64,000 nucleotides of DNA from Epiperipatus broadwayi (GCA_028023455.1 JAQFVV010006274.1:5727989-5791988); one strand, 5' to 3'. Positions 38,799 through 49,600 are shown, counted from the first letter of the stretch. The notes: generated by a model not told the origin, from the letters alone. Program-made: numbers and translations.

Positions 38799-41700
38799 GT
38801 AATTTTTTTTTTTTTTTATAGAATAGCTCAAATAATAAAACTTCAGTGAAATGAGTGAGAATTTTAACTATATGTGTAATGTAAGAAGTCATTAGTACTG
38901 TTGAAATATTATTAAAATGTGTTTTGTATGGGAAATATACCAATTAAGTGAAAATGTTTTAAAAATTACACATCTGTTAGCTTTTTGTGTTACCCAAAAA
39001 TATGAAAATTGGATATTTAATTTTGGTGTGAATTACACAGTTTATAAAGTTTAGGGAAAAGTTATTGCAAAAATGCAATATTATAGTTTGAGAAAAAAAA
39101 TATTTATCTTTATTATTAAGCTTTAAAATTAAGAAAATATACATTGACATCAATAAGACTATTTGAAAATGTAAATAAAATTAAAAGAAGATTGTTTCTG
39201 AGTATTAGATGTTTTTACAGACTGTTTGCCAATATTCAAGTTGTTTAGAATACAATAGTGAAATAAAAGCTAATATTAAAATTTTAAGAATGTTTAATTG
39301 ACTTAAACCAATTAATATGAGAAAAAAAATAAGATAAAGGGATAAATAATATAGAATAAAATTTAAATATTTTTCGGCAGACTTTATTCAAGAATATTTG
39401 TATATCTAAATTATAAATAAGAAAATAGTATACATTTTTGAGACATATGGTAAGAAACACTTAAAAATTCTAGAGAAATAGGCATTGTAAGGGTCACTTA
39501 CAACTCACATAAACGCTCAGGTTAATGTACTCTAATAAATAGCTTAACATATAAATGATTGAGGTCAACATAATAAATAATTAAAAAAGTTAACTTACAT
39601 GTATATTAGTGTCAATTAGAAAGCATTAGCTTTAAATAAAAAATATATTTCTCTAACTAGACATAACAATTAAAGTTTAAAGATCCCACATATATAAATA
39701 AAATAAAAGTAAACCTTTTGTTTAATAACCATGTAAACTAACCAGGACTTTAACTTTAGAACCTGAATATAATCTAGGTCAAGCATATCCAAACAATCCA
39801 TTGTTCAAAAGATAAAAGTTTAGAATTCAATTACTTAATTGAAAATATTAATTAACTCAACAATCATTATATATAAAAACCTCCTGAAGAAAAATAAAAG
39901 AAAAACACGTAGTGTATTTTCTAAAGATTCGAAGATCAGAATTGCTAAAAAAGATGGTAAACTAAGTCAAAGGATATTCATTTACATATCCTTGGTCAGC
40001 AATAAATTCATCTATAAGATTACAAATTCATACCCAAGGGAGTTTCATATTAGTCAGCAATCATTCAGAAGAATATAAATATTCTTAATTGTGAAAACTA
40101 TAAGGGAATAGCAGCACATCATTTGAATATTATCAGAAGAGTAACTTTGCATCTGTTAATATATATATATATTGCAAAATCGCATTTTAAAGCTTTTAAT
40201 TTTAAATAATTTATAAGCAAGAATATTTAAGTTATTTAAAAGCTATGCCAATGTTTTCCTGCTAAACAACTTGCCATGGAGGTCTTGTGTAGACACTTAC
40301 CAGAAGATGTAAATATTAATTCATTAATCGAATGCCTAATTGAGATGCAAAAATTCTATAGAATGACTTATCTTAGTTTCACTATATCAGCTTGCAGACG
40401 AGAGGGCAGCGCCATACCGGAGCTGACCGACAGCGCTTCACCCTACCAATGTATGAATCACAGAAAGAGTATGAATCTACAAGATCAAGAGACTTTGCTA
40501 TGAGGTTTAAGAACATTTTATAGGACATTCTCAAATCAAAAGTGTTATTCAAATCATTTAAATAAATCATCTGAACCTCTAAAACACAATGGGGAAGCAT
40601 ATGCCTAGCTTGGATTGTTTCATTTATCAAATCACAAAATGAAGACAGGGATTACACCTTATAGGATGGGCAAATATTTTTGTTTTATAATAAATAAAAT
40701 TTAGGTTTCTCTTCTTAGACAAACTTGACAGATCGTCCAACTTAATATGGGAGAATAAAATTTATATTTCCCCACATTAAGAACATTCCCTTTCTACAGA
40801 ACAAAATTAATTTTGTTATACTAATTAACTAATAACTCTTGTTTATTTTTATTTATTTTTTTCGGTATGAAAGACTAATCCTCTTGAATACTTGTACTTT
40901 ACTATCAACAGTAGATCATTAATATACAGGGGGTTTCTTTTCCAAGGAAGATGGCTTTGTCAGTTGGAATAAGCTGCAAGGACACCAACCACTAAACTAC
41001 TGTCTGGGTTTAGATATAAACTTATTAGGATTCTTATTGTAATAAATTTATAAATACTCAGTGCTAATGATCTAACAGCGATAGAAGGGAGATAGTTTGA
41101 ATCATCAATTATCTTATTAAATGTTAGGGATGCATGCCAGGCACTCACCAAGTTGTTAGGATAATGTTTGAATAGTTCTTAATTTTTCTTTGTTAAAATA
41201 AAAACATGTTAAACTATTTTGAAACTTTGAGAAGTCTCTGATTTATCAAAACAATTCTATTTTAGCATGATTCCATAGTATTTAAATTATATGTACACAC
41301 ATACTCTTTTTTCTTATATCATAATATATTTTGTCAAGGTTGGTTGCAAAGTCAGTAATTCATTGCACTTATATAAAAGTGAGGATATTGTTATTTATGT
41401 AGATTCACCCCTGAAGAGAATCAACTTCTCCTTGAGTTTGAAATCTGTGGCATAATGGAAACCTGAAAGAGGGGTAGGAAATGGGTGAACTGATATAAAT
41501 TGTGTTCAGATTTAATGCATAATCATTTAAGCTAGCCATTAGAGATGGATGCAATCGTACATCAAGTTTTTCATCGCCTCATTCACTGCATTCTACAAGA
41601 AGACCCTAGGTCCATCTGTAGTAAGATGCAAATCCCCTCTCCCATGTGGAAACCGGACCGTTACAGCATTTAAAAAACTATAATTCTGTTTGCAATTTTA

Positions 41701-42021
41701 TAAACATATAAAAATGGTTTATTATGAAGAAAAAACAGTGATTTGATAAGATCAGTTTGAATGGTTCAAATGCAAATAAAAATAAAACAAATTAATAATT
41801 AAGTTCATATGTAAAAAAAAGATTCAAAAAACTTTTGTCAGTAATATGATTTAAGTGTAGACAACCTTAGTTAAGTTGCATGAAATTGTATACATCTTCT
41901 AGAATTACATTGAAATCTTCAAGAAGTATTATTTTACATTAAATGATTATTGGAAAGAATAGCATCATTGTTTGAATAAATGAAATTAAAAAGATTATAA
42001 TTGTGGTCATTGGTAAGAGGA
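38799..42021. other. Intron, nothing firmly recognised
   Basis: AT-rich intron. Two less AT-rich patches at about 40380-40500 and 41330-41660 could be old SINE-like pieces, but I could not identify pol III boxes or a second copy in the window. The small frames there are not supported as genes. Confidence 0.5.
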
Positions 42022-42029
42022 ATAAAGAC
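42022..42029. repeat. Left target-site duplication ATAAAGAC
   Basis: The 8 bp ATAAAGAC directly abuts the left terminus GGTACTTA and is repeated perfectly at 46984-46991 after the right terminus TAAGTACC. Confidence 0.85.
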
Positions 42030-42249
42030 GGTACTTATGTATTAGTCCTGTGACACAGCATGTATTAGACATGTGACACCTTTTCACAATCAAATGAATG
42101 TGCCATTGCAATTAGGTCAAATAATTCCAATTAAATCCTGGTATTTTGTTATCTGATGTTGCAGCAGAATGTGATTTCCCCAAATATTTTTCAATATTTA
42201 TTATATATCCGATCGGTTTTTTTTTTGTATTTTGCCAGTTATTGTCAAG

Positions 42250-42828
42250 ATTTCATTCTGACAACAGCTTTCCGTAATCACGTAGTCATTTCGGAGGGAA
42301 CCAGTATAAAATTTTAACGTCAAATCTCCATCTTGTCCAGAAAATTTAATTAACGTATTATTTGGACAGCAAGTAACATATGTGTATATTTTATGTTTTC
42401 ATGAATAATATTTTAAAAATTTTGATAATTATACTTTTCCAAATAAATTTTGTATATATTTATTGAAAATGTCGCATGTATTTCTTTTTTTTTTTTAATT
42501 ATATATCACAGAATTGAATAAAAGTTACTTTTTTATATATTTTGTGGGGAAATTTTCTTTTTTTTTTTTAAACTTTTTTTTAAAAAATACGTATATCTAT
42601 TACCGACCAAATCCTGATCACGCGATACTTAGTGCTATCACAGAATCATTTTAGAGGGAAACTGTGTAAAATTTAAACGTCAAATCTCCATCTTGTCCTG
42701 AACATTTAATTAACATATTACTTATTGCAACAATTCCTATATATATTGCATAGTAAGTAACATATGTGCATATTTAATGATTTCATGAGTAATATTTTAG
42801 AAATTTTGATAATTTAATTATATTCTTC
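42250..42828. repeat. Direct duplication of ~370 bp inside the outer TIR element
   Basis: Shared words are GAGGGAA, AACGTCAAATCTCCATCTTG, AAGTAACATATGTG, TTCATGA.TAATATTTTA and AATTTTGATAATT, seen at about 42290-42430 and again at about 42650-42815. The second copy is broken by the inner element at 42829 and continues at 45598 with AAATAAATTTTG and ATTGAAAATGT. Confidence 0.8.
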
Positions 42829-42939
42829 GGTTCTCATCTGATCCTTCGTGTCAGCCGCTAGAGGCTCGATTTCTAACCAAAAAACACATTAATATAACGT
42901 TCCCAGGCTAGCGATTCTCTATTAATATTGATTTTTTTT

Positions 42940-44770
42940 TGTTTGTTTGTTTGTTTACAAAGTTTACTTTCTTTCGTTTCTGAATTATTTTTCCCAAATA
43001 ATATTTTTGACGATGGGATAATAATAGTTTTTTTTCTTAAGTTTTTTTTTTTACCAAAGGGTCTTTTTTGGTGAGTGTTCAAATAGTAATTTGTGTTTTT
43101 TTTTTAAATAGTATTACTGTTTTTGTAAAATTGGATTGACAAAATTCAAGAGAGAACGGGTTTTTTTGATGGATCTTTAAATAATAATTTACGTTACTTT
43201 GATAGGTTTACATTTGATCACCGACAACAATTAGTGGGAGGGTTTTTTTTTGTATGATTAAATAATAATTTACGTTACTTTGATAGGTTTACATTTGATT
43301 GCCAACAACAATTATTGGGAGAAGTGTTGTTTTTTTTTTCCGCGTGCGCGTGTGTGTGTACGTTTAAATAAAAATTAAAACTTTTACTTTTTTCGGTTTA
43401 CATTTGATTGATGATCGATTTGACTTCCTTTCGTTTATAAATTATGGTTTTGGTCCTACAAATAAATATTTTTGACAATGGGACAATAATAGTTGTTGTT
43501 TGTTTAATTTTTATTGACAAGAGCGGGTGTTTTTTTGGTGTAGATTCAAATAGTAATTTGGGTTACGTTTAAATAAGTTGCGGTCTTACTTTGATTGGTT
43601 TACATTTGATTGCCGACACTAGTTATTGGGAGGGGTGTTTTTTTGTGTGTATGATTGTAGACAACAATTATTGGGAGGAGTGTAACTGTTTAAAGAATAG
43701 TAGTTTACGTTACTTTTAGTAGTGGTGTACATTTGATTGCTGACAATAATTAGTGAGAGGGGTGGGTGTTTTTGGGTGATGATTAAATACTAATTTGCCT
43801 TCCTTTTATTTTACATTTGATTGCTGACAACAATTATTGGGAGCTAAAGAGATTGTTTTTTGGGGTATGTTTAAATCAAAATTGAAGTTACTTTTATCGG
43901 TTATATTTGATGGACAACGGTTTTGACTTTCTTTTTTTTTCCGTTTATAAATTATGGTTTTGGTTTGCCCAAAACCTAATATTTTTGACAATGGGATAAT
44001 AGTTGTTGTGGTTTTCTTTCATTTTTATTGACAAGAGCGGATCTTTTTTTGGTGTATGTTCAAATAGTAATTTGGGTTACATTTAAAAAATAATCGGTTT
44101 ACCTTATTTTTAGTGCTTTACATTTCATTGCCGACAACAATTAGTGGGAGGGGTGTTTTTGTTTACAATTAAAGAATAATTGTACGTTTCCTTTTATTTT
44201 TTACATTTGATTGCCGACAACAATTATTGGGAGAAAGAGTTTTGCGTTTTGTTTTTTTTTTGTTTGTGTGTATGTTTAAATCAAAATTTAAGTGACTTTT
44301 ATCGGTTACCATTTGATTGAAAACCGATTTGACTTTCTTTTTCTTTTTCATTTATAAATTATTTAGGTTTTCCCAAATAATATTCGATTTGACAATGGGA
44401 CAATAATAGTCTAGGTTTCTTTAATTTTGATTGTCAAGAGCGGGTCTTTTTCGGTGTACATTCAAATAGTAATTTAGGTTATGTTTAACTAATAATTTAC
44501 TGTCTTACTTTGATTGGTTTACATTTGATTGCCGACGACAATTAGTGGGAGGGTTTTTTGTTTTTTTTTCTATACGATTAAAGAATAATTGACGTTCCTT
44601 TTATTTGACCATTTGATTGCCGACGACAACAATTATTGGGAGAAGAGGGTTTTTAGGTGCTATGTTTAAATAAAAATTTTAGTTATTTTTTTTATTTTAC
44701 ATTTAATTGCCGACGACAACAATTATCGGGAGAAAAAGGGATGTACGTTTAAATAAAAATTGAAGTTACT
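42940..44770. repeat. Compound tandem repeat array in the inner TIR element
   Basis: A motif ACATTTGATTGCCGACAACA plus ATTATTGGGAG or ATTAGTGGGAG recurs at about 43212, 43297, 43590, 43650, 43728, 43814, 44120, 44205, 44520, 44610 and 44700. A second motif, TTTGACAATGGGACAATAAT, recurs near 43005, 43470, 43985 and 44390, which gives a larger period of about 400-510 bp. Units also share CGGTTTACATTTGATTG and CAAATAGTAATTTGGGTTA. It encodes nothing. Confidence 0.8.
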
Positions 44771-45359
44771 TCTTTTATTTTTGACATTTGACGAAGGCCA
44801 TTTAGAATCCCTCAAACAAGCTTGCCTTTACAAAGTGAACATTTCCGTCGGCAGATGTTTTTGGACCTCAAATCTGCATATATTTGCCGCACAATCCAAT
44901 CTTTTCTTTCAGCAGTAGGATGTTTTTTTCTTTTTTTTTGCTGTAGAAATATTCCAGCGCCGGCTTCCGTGTTTGGCAATTCCCTTCTTTTCAAGTTTTC
45001 TGTTGTGGGAATTAGCCATACTTTTTGTCTCGGAAAATTTCTCGCTAAAACCTGACTCAAAGCATGATTTTTAAAATTTTATGCTACCCCACCCCAATCG
45101 AAAATTTAGGAGGAATACAAATTTATGAGGAACAATCACAATACTGTTAAAATTGATAAAATGTAACAGTACATCTATTCGTCTTAAAAAAAAAAAAGGC
45201 ACCAATGAAAATTTAAACAATTTTGACACGATCAAATTAATACACCCTCGTATGATATTGATACATAAAATTCATAACACAGAATTATGATATAGTGCGT
45301 GACACAAACAACTATGGCATTTTCCTTTGCTTTTAGCATCAGAAAATGCCACACCAAGC
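44771..45359. other. Unique core of the inner TIR element
   Basis: Non-repetitive, less AT-rich DNA (notably 44790-45060) with overlapping short open frames on both strands (44822-45055 + and 44812-45060 -). The minus-strand frame is basic with two Cys pairs (CSLC type) but matches no transposase that I know. It may be a relic of a coding exon. I make no functional claim. Confidence 0.4.
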
Positions 45360-45495
45360 CGAGTTAACACTCTTTCTAGATTTTATCGTAGAAAGAAGAC
45401 TTAACTCCAAGTTAACACTCTACCTTTTAGCATAGAAAGTAGACTTAACTCCGAGTTAACAATCTTTCTAGGATTTATTTTAGAAAGAATGCTTA
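45360..45495. repeat. Three tandem short hairpins near the right end of the inner element
   Basis: Three units of about 45 bp start GAGTTAACACTCTTTCTA, AAGTTAACACTCTACCTT and GAGTTAACAATCTTTCTA. Each holds a CTTTCTA...TAGAAAG inverted pair (weaker in the middle unit) and ends CTTAA. Upstream, GGCATTTTC and GAAAATGCC (about 45318-45355) form another hairpin. Confidence 0.8.
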
Positions 45496-45699
45496 AAGGC
45501 TTGGGTGCGGCCGCGAAAACGGCATATTTCTAGAAATTTAGCTAGAAATAGCGCCTCTAGCGGCTGACACGAAGGATCAGATGACAACCTATTTTTCCAT
45601 GTAAATAAATTTTGTCTCCTTTTATTGAAAATGTGGCATATATTTCATTCTTTTTTTTAAATTATATATCACAGAATTGCTTAAAAATTAGCCCATTAA

Positions 45700-46755
45700 T
45701 ATCTATTAAATGTATATTTTGCATGTTCAAAAATTAGTGAAATTTACCGATTTTATGTCTTTTTGCATAATGGCATCTCTTATTAATTGCTTACTAACAG
45801 TTTTATGCTAAATGGCACCTTGTATTAATTGCTTTTAAATGGTTTTTAATTTATAATATATTTATGGGAAAATACATTAAACAATTGTTGAAATTTACTG
45901 ATTTTATGGTTTTTTACTTAATGGCAAAATTAAATTTTATGGCTGTTGGTATCTCGTAGTAATGGCTTAAAAATGGTTTTTAGTTTGTAATATATTTATT
46001 GTAAATACATGTAAAAATTGTTAAAAAATTTACCAATTTTATGGAGTTTTGCTTAATGGCGTCTCATATTAATTGTTTAAAAATGCTTTTGTTTGTAATA
46101 TATTTATGGTAAAATACGTTCAAAAATTGTTAGAAATTTACTGATTTTACGGTTTTTTGTTTAATGGCATTTCATATTAATTGCTTTTAAATGGTTTTTA
46201 GTTTGTAATATATTTATTGTAAAATATGTTTAAAAATTGTTGAAATTTATCAAATTTATGGCTTTTTGCTTAATGGCGTCTCATATTAATTGCCTAAAAA
46301 TGTGTTTTACTTTGTAATAGATTTATGGTAAAATACGTTCAAAAATTTTTTGATTTACCAATTTTACAGTTTTTTTGTTTAATGGCATCTCATGTTAATT
46401 GCTTTAAAATGGTTTTTAGTTTGCAATATATTTATTGTAAAATACATTTAAAAATTGTTGAAATTTACCGAATTTATGGCATTTTGCTTAATGGTGTCTC
46501 ATATTAATTGCTTAAAAATGTGTTTTACTTTGTAATAGATTTATGGTAAAACACATTCAAAAATTCTTTGAAATTTACTGAGTTTACTGTTTTTTGTTTA
46601 ATGACATCTCATATTAATTGCTTTAAAATGGTCTTTAGTTTGTAATATATTTATTGTAAAATACATTTAAAAATTATTGAAATTTACCAAATTTTATAAC
46701 TTTTTGCTTAATAGCATCTCGTATTAATTGCTTTAAAATGATTTTTAGTTTGTAT
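45700..46755. repeat. Satellite array, ~109 bp monomers with an alternating A/B dimer pattern
   Basis: TAATGGCATCTCATATTAAT-type words recur near 45768, 45811, 46055, 46163, 46271, 46380, 46491, 46600 and 46709, and a diverged unit lies near 45919-45960. From 46055 on, A monomers (TGTAATAGATTTATGG or TATTTATGG, ending TTTTTTGTTT) alternate with B monomers (TTTTTAGTTTGTAATATATT, ending CTTTTTGCTT). The real period is therefore a ~218 bp dimer. The array sits inside the outer TIR element. Confidence 0.88.
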
Positions 46756-46983
46756 TAGCCCTATGACACAGAGCACATATTAAACCAGCTGCGACTTTTC
46801 ACATTCGTATCAATCTGCCAAAAACTTTGTAAATCTTGGAAAATATCATGTACAAAAGATTCATATATACGTTATTTTGGTCAGATCACAAGATTAAAAA
46901 GTTATCAGCGGATTGATACGAATGTGAAAAGTCACAGCAGATCTAATACATGTTCTGTGTCACAGGACTAATATGTAAGTACC
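46746..46983. repeat. Subterminal fold-back at the right end of the outer element
   Basis: GTATTAGCCCTATGACACAG to CACATTCGTATCAATC (46746-46811) pairs with GATTGATACGAATGTGAAAA to CTGTGTCACAGGACTAATA (about 46911-46973). The stem is about 65 bp around a ~100 bp centre. The inner copy lacks the outermost GGTACTTA, so it is not a complete terminus. Confidence 0.85.
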
Positions 46984-46991
46984 ATAAAGAC

Positions 46992-47682
46992 AATAGATAA
47001 AAATGGAAACTTGAAAGAAATACTTAATACAACATTTCAGTAATTAGATAAGTTACATTAAACATATGCACAAATATTAATTTTAAAACAAAAGGATTTG
47101 AGTATAATAGTTTCACTCATTTTGCTTATGCAATTTCTTTTGACATTTTATTTATTCTTCTAAATATGTTATGCTCATAATAATTGCAATAAATGACTTC
47201 AGTAATTTTCTCGAATTTATCTTTAACTTAATAAAATGAGAGATATGCATTGAATCTTTACATGTACATATTAGAAGTTTTTAAATATAATTACATAGAA
47301 TTGTATTTATTCATAGACATTTTTAAATGCCTGCTTGAAATCTATACTCCCCCAAACATAAAGTTTACAAAAAGCTTTTTAAGTTTATATGAATTTTATT
47401 CTGGTTGAAAGCCCTTTAACTTAATAGCACCTCTAATCCTGAAAACTGCAAGAATAACCCTGTGACTAAAATTTAATTTCTTACTGATAAAAATTGTAAT
47501 ATCTAAGTAAAATGTGTACTGAACCATTGTTAAAACAATAGAGTCTTCTACAGATAGTTATAAACCTGTATTGTTTGATTATTGATATATTATAACACTT
47601 TTTACATGCATAGTCATAATATTTTTTTTATATATTATAACACTTTTTACATATATAGTCATAATTTTTTTTTCTTTTTTAG
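46992..47682. other. Intron between the outer TIR element and the last EML exon
   Basis: AT-rich. Just before the splice acceptor a ~44 bp segment, ATATTATAACACTTTTTACA.., is duplicated (about 47587-47630 and 47631-47674), placing two T-rich tracts ahead of the AG at 47681-47682. Confidence 0.7.
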
Positions 47683-47814
47683 TCATTGTCCCACATCTAC
47701 AGAGTACATAGCAGTCATGTTACTCGTGTTTACTTCTTGTTTGATGATACCCGGTTAATAACGCTAGGTGGAAATGATAATAGTATTATGCAGTGGATTA
47801 TCACAGCTTATTAA
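47683..47814 (+). CDS. EML terminal coding exon e with stop codon
   Basis: The acceptor TTTCTTTTTTAG is followed by 44 codons ending in TAA. The exon encodes SLSHIYRVHSSHVTRVYF, then the last blade with DDTRLITLGGNDNSIMQW and a short tail IITAY. Known EML1/2/4 proteins end in the same way, with HSSHVT, a STGGKD-type turn and a final S-I-QW strand followed by a few residues. The exon starts in phase 0, which matches the end of exon d. Loss or change of any later exon is not indicated, since the stop lies at the usual EML C terminus. Confidence 0.95.
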   Translation, partial: SLSHIYRVHSSHVTRVYFLFDDTRLITLGGNDNSIMQWIITAY

Positions 47815-49420
47815 CAATGGGAAAAGAACATGTCAGTGAAATTTTAACTGTCATAAAAAGTCCAGGTGATTAATTCCAGGAATATATGTCATCTTTGCAG
47901 CGGTTTTACACTGCGGAACTGGGGTGGGTTTTTTTTAAAGAAATTTAACAAAAATCTGTACTACTATTTATCATTTCTGAAAGAGAAAAATGTATTATTT
48001 ATTACTAAAACTATGCTTTTGTTCAGTTGTACAATTATTCATTCCAAAGTTTTTATTTATCATTTGTCATTAATATTAGTTTAACTAAGTATTTTGACAT
48101 CATTTGTATGAATTATGTTATTTGAAAAGTGAAATTTTCTATGAAAAGAATTCTAGCTTAATTTCTGAAACAGAGTTATAATATTTGATTTGTAATCGAA
48201 ATCATTTTTATTCTGATAACTGTGCCATTGTTATCTTTTATTAATTCCATTAAGCCTCTCCCTTTCTCTCTCATATACCTCATTATTTTTATATTGAACT
48301 GTGAAATTAAAACTAGAAAATGGAAACTTAAGAATTAAACATAAATGGATTTAATTTGCCATGTCGAATCTTAAATTCAGTTTCTATTTCTATTCTGATA
48401 ATTGATATTCCATTACTAATTAGATGCAATAAAATGTAAATTTATTTTTTTAAACAAGTTTCATAAATGGTTTTAAAATTAATCAAGTTGTTAGCTGTTC
48501 TTGTAATATTATTAATTTTTTTTATAAAAAGGGACAGTGTTATATCGTTTTTGTAAGGGCATTTCAGCTAAGTTATAATAAATTAGTTCTTTAATTAAAA
48601 CTTAAATATTTGTTATGCAAGAAAAAAAAAATCAATTTATTTTTACTAAAAAAAAAAAAAAATCAAATTAAATCAGGTTCTCCTAATCAAGATTAATTTG
48701 TTAACTTTTGCAGTTTATTAAGTCATTGAAAACCATGTATGCAATTTTACAATGATCATGTAAGTGATAGCTATTATCTACAGCACCCACTTAAGTAGAA
48801 TCATGGCCTTAATTTATTCTATTTATTTTGACAGCTACAAATTTAATCTGACCCAATGGGTTAGTAAATTTTCTCCATCCAATCATTCTGTACATATAGA
48901 TTTTTTCTTATTTTTATGTATTCATTTTTCAATTCTTTGAAAGATATCTAGTAACTATGAATTTTCCAAGTTAATTAGATATGTATATATTTTGATATGG
49001 CACTTTTTGATTTATAATATACTGTATGTTTTGCTTTAACTAATTTTATTCACATTTTCCAATTGTCATCCCACATCACTTTTAAATGTTTTTTACTTTG
49101 TGTATATTTTGCAAAATGTTTCTTTCATTATCTAAAGTTTAATATATGTATAAGTAAGAATCTATTAAATTATGAAAATTATGTTTTCCTCAATTTGGCA
49201 GCAAATTACTTATTTTAGGCAAAACTTTGTTAATTTTCATGAGTACATATTTTTTTTTTTATGGATTTTACTGTTAATAAATAATCTTTATTAAAATATG
49301 CAATTTTTTTAAATAAATAAAATTTATATAAATTAAATTATATTTTGTATAATTACTTATATTTAATTGTATATATATAGATTTATAAAAGAAAAATATA
49401 AATATATTCCTTTTAATAGT
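47815..49420 (+). other. EML 3' UTR and downstream DNA
   Basis: AT-rich sequence without reading frames follows the EML stop. Several AATAAA-type signals occur (about 48429, 49277 and 49312), but the cleavage site cannot be chosen from sequence alone. Family R and a LINE follow from 49430. Confidence 0.6.
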
Positions 49421-49429
49421 TCATCAACT

Positions 49430-49600
49430 ATTAAGCATCACATGATCATCATCTCTTATACTAGCACATAATTGTTTATAAACAAGGCAAAACTCTCCAT
49501 ACAGTAGTGCCACAAGCCAGAAACTAGTCTGGGCATATTGGATGAGTAGGCATTAGATAGGGATTTTATGCACAAGGCTTCTGGCACCCATTGATCGAGA
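49430..49600 (+). repeat. Family R, rearranged copy at the left flank of the CR1-like LINE
   Basis: Forward R sequence runs from AAGCATCACATGATCATCAT through GTTTATAAACAAGGC to CAGTAGTGCCAC (about 49433-49513). It then jumps directly to inverted R sequence, AAGCCAGAAACTAGTCTGGG to GGCACCCATTGAT (about 49514-49596). The LINE 5' region starts right after. Confidence 0.85.

Larger units (their letters stand above)
42829..45589. mobile_element. Inner non-autonomous TIR DNA transposon, 2761 bp, nested in the outer one
   Basis: The left end GGTTCTCATCTGATCCTTCG continues to TTTCTA at about 42875. The inverted counterpart lies at about 45541-45589, giving TIRs of about 46 bp with few mismatches. 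The flanks are TATTCTTC (42821-42828) and TATTTTTC (45590-45597), an 8 bp duplication with one difference. The interrupted sequence can be recognised from the uninterrupted first copy of the host duplication. Its interior holds many copies of a GCCGACAACAATTA-type motif, about 270 bp of unique sequence (44790-45060) and short hairpins at its right side. No transposase domain was recognised. Confidence 0.85.
42030..46983. mobile_element. Outer non-autonomous TIR DNA transposon, 4954 bp
   Basis: The left end GGTACTTATGTATTAGTCCT..GTGACACAG (42030-42090) is matched in inverted order by 46921-46983, ending CTGTGTCACAGGACTAATAT and GTAAGTACC, giving terminal inverted repeats of about 60 bp. A perfect 8 bp duplication ATAAAGAC flanks it, which fits superfamilies with 8 bp target sites such as hAT or P; the superfamily is not settled. 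Inside are a duplicated ~370 bp segment (about 42250-42600 and 42610-42828), a nested 2.76 kb TIR element, a ~109 bp satellite array and a subterminal inverted copy of the end. No transposase was found, so it would need enzymes supplied from elsewhere. Confidence 0.85.
7480..47814 (+). other. 3' part of an EML-family gene (echinoderm microtubule-associated protein-like), five exons
   Basis: Five exons joined at canonical GT/AG borders give a continuous protein of about 180 residues ending in TAA at 47812-47814. Characteristic EML strings occur in order: FLAVGSHDN, GHSSYITHIDWS, SNSGDYE, TLGFNVCGVWPE, DGTDIN, GDDFGQVKLFSYPC and HSSHVT, then GGNDNSIMQW at the end. EML proteins bind microtubules through an N-terminal coiled coil and a tandem atypical beta-propeller; these exons cover the last blades of the second propeller. 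Introns are 7.4, 15.9, 7.6 and 8.9 kb. The N-terminal exons lie upstream of the window. Which vertebrate paralogue (EML1-4) is closest cannot be settled by eye. Confidence 0.93.

Noticed and set aside
40276-40503. Possible small gene with a 75-residue frame
   Set aside because: No splice context, domain or similarity that I can recognise, and it overlaps an equally long antisense frame. It may be a SINE relic.
44812-45060. Overlapping frames on both strands in the inner TIR element as a possible transposase exon
   Set aside because: The frames are short, both strands are open, and no DDE, BED or THAP signature can be seen.
42940-46755. CRISPR-like array
   Set aside because: Repeats are long, directly adjacent and diverged without unique spacers of uniform size, and the DNA is clearly from an animal.
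46746-46983. Independent small MITE sharing the outer element's ends
   Set aside because: The inner copy of the terminus lacks the outermost GGTACTTA and no target duplication is found at 46746, while the 8 bp duplication fits 42030 and 46983. It is better seen as a subterminal inverted repeat.
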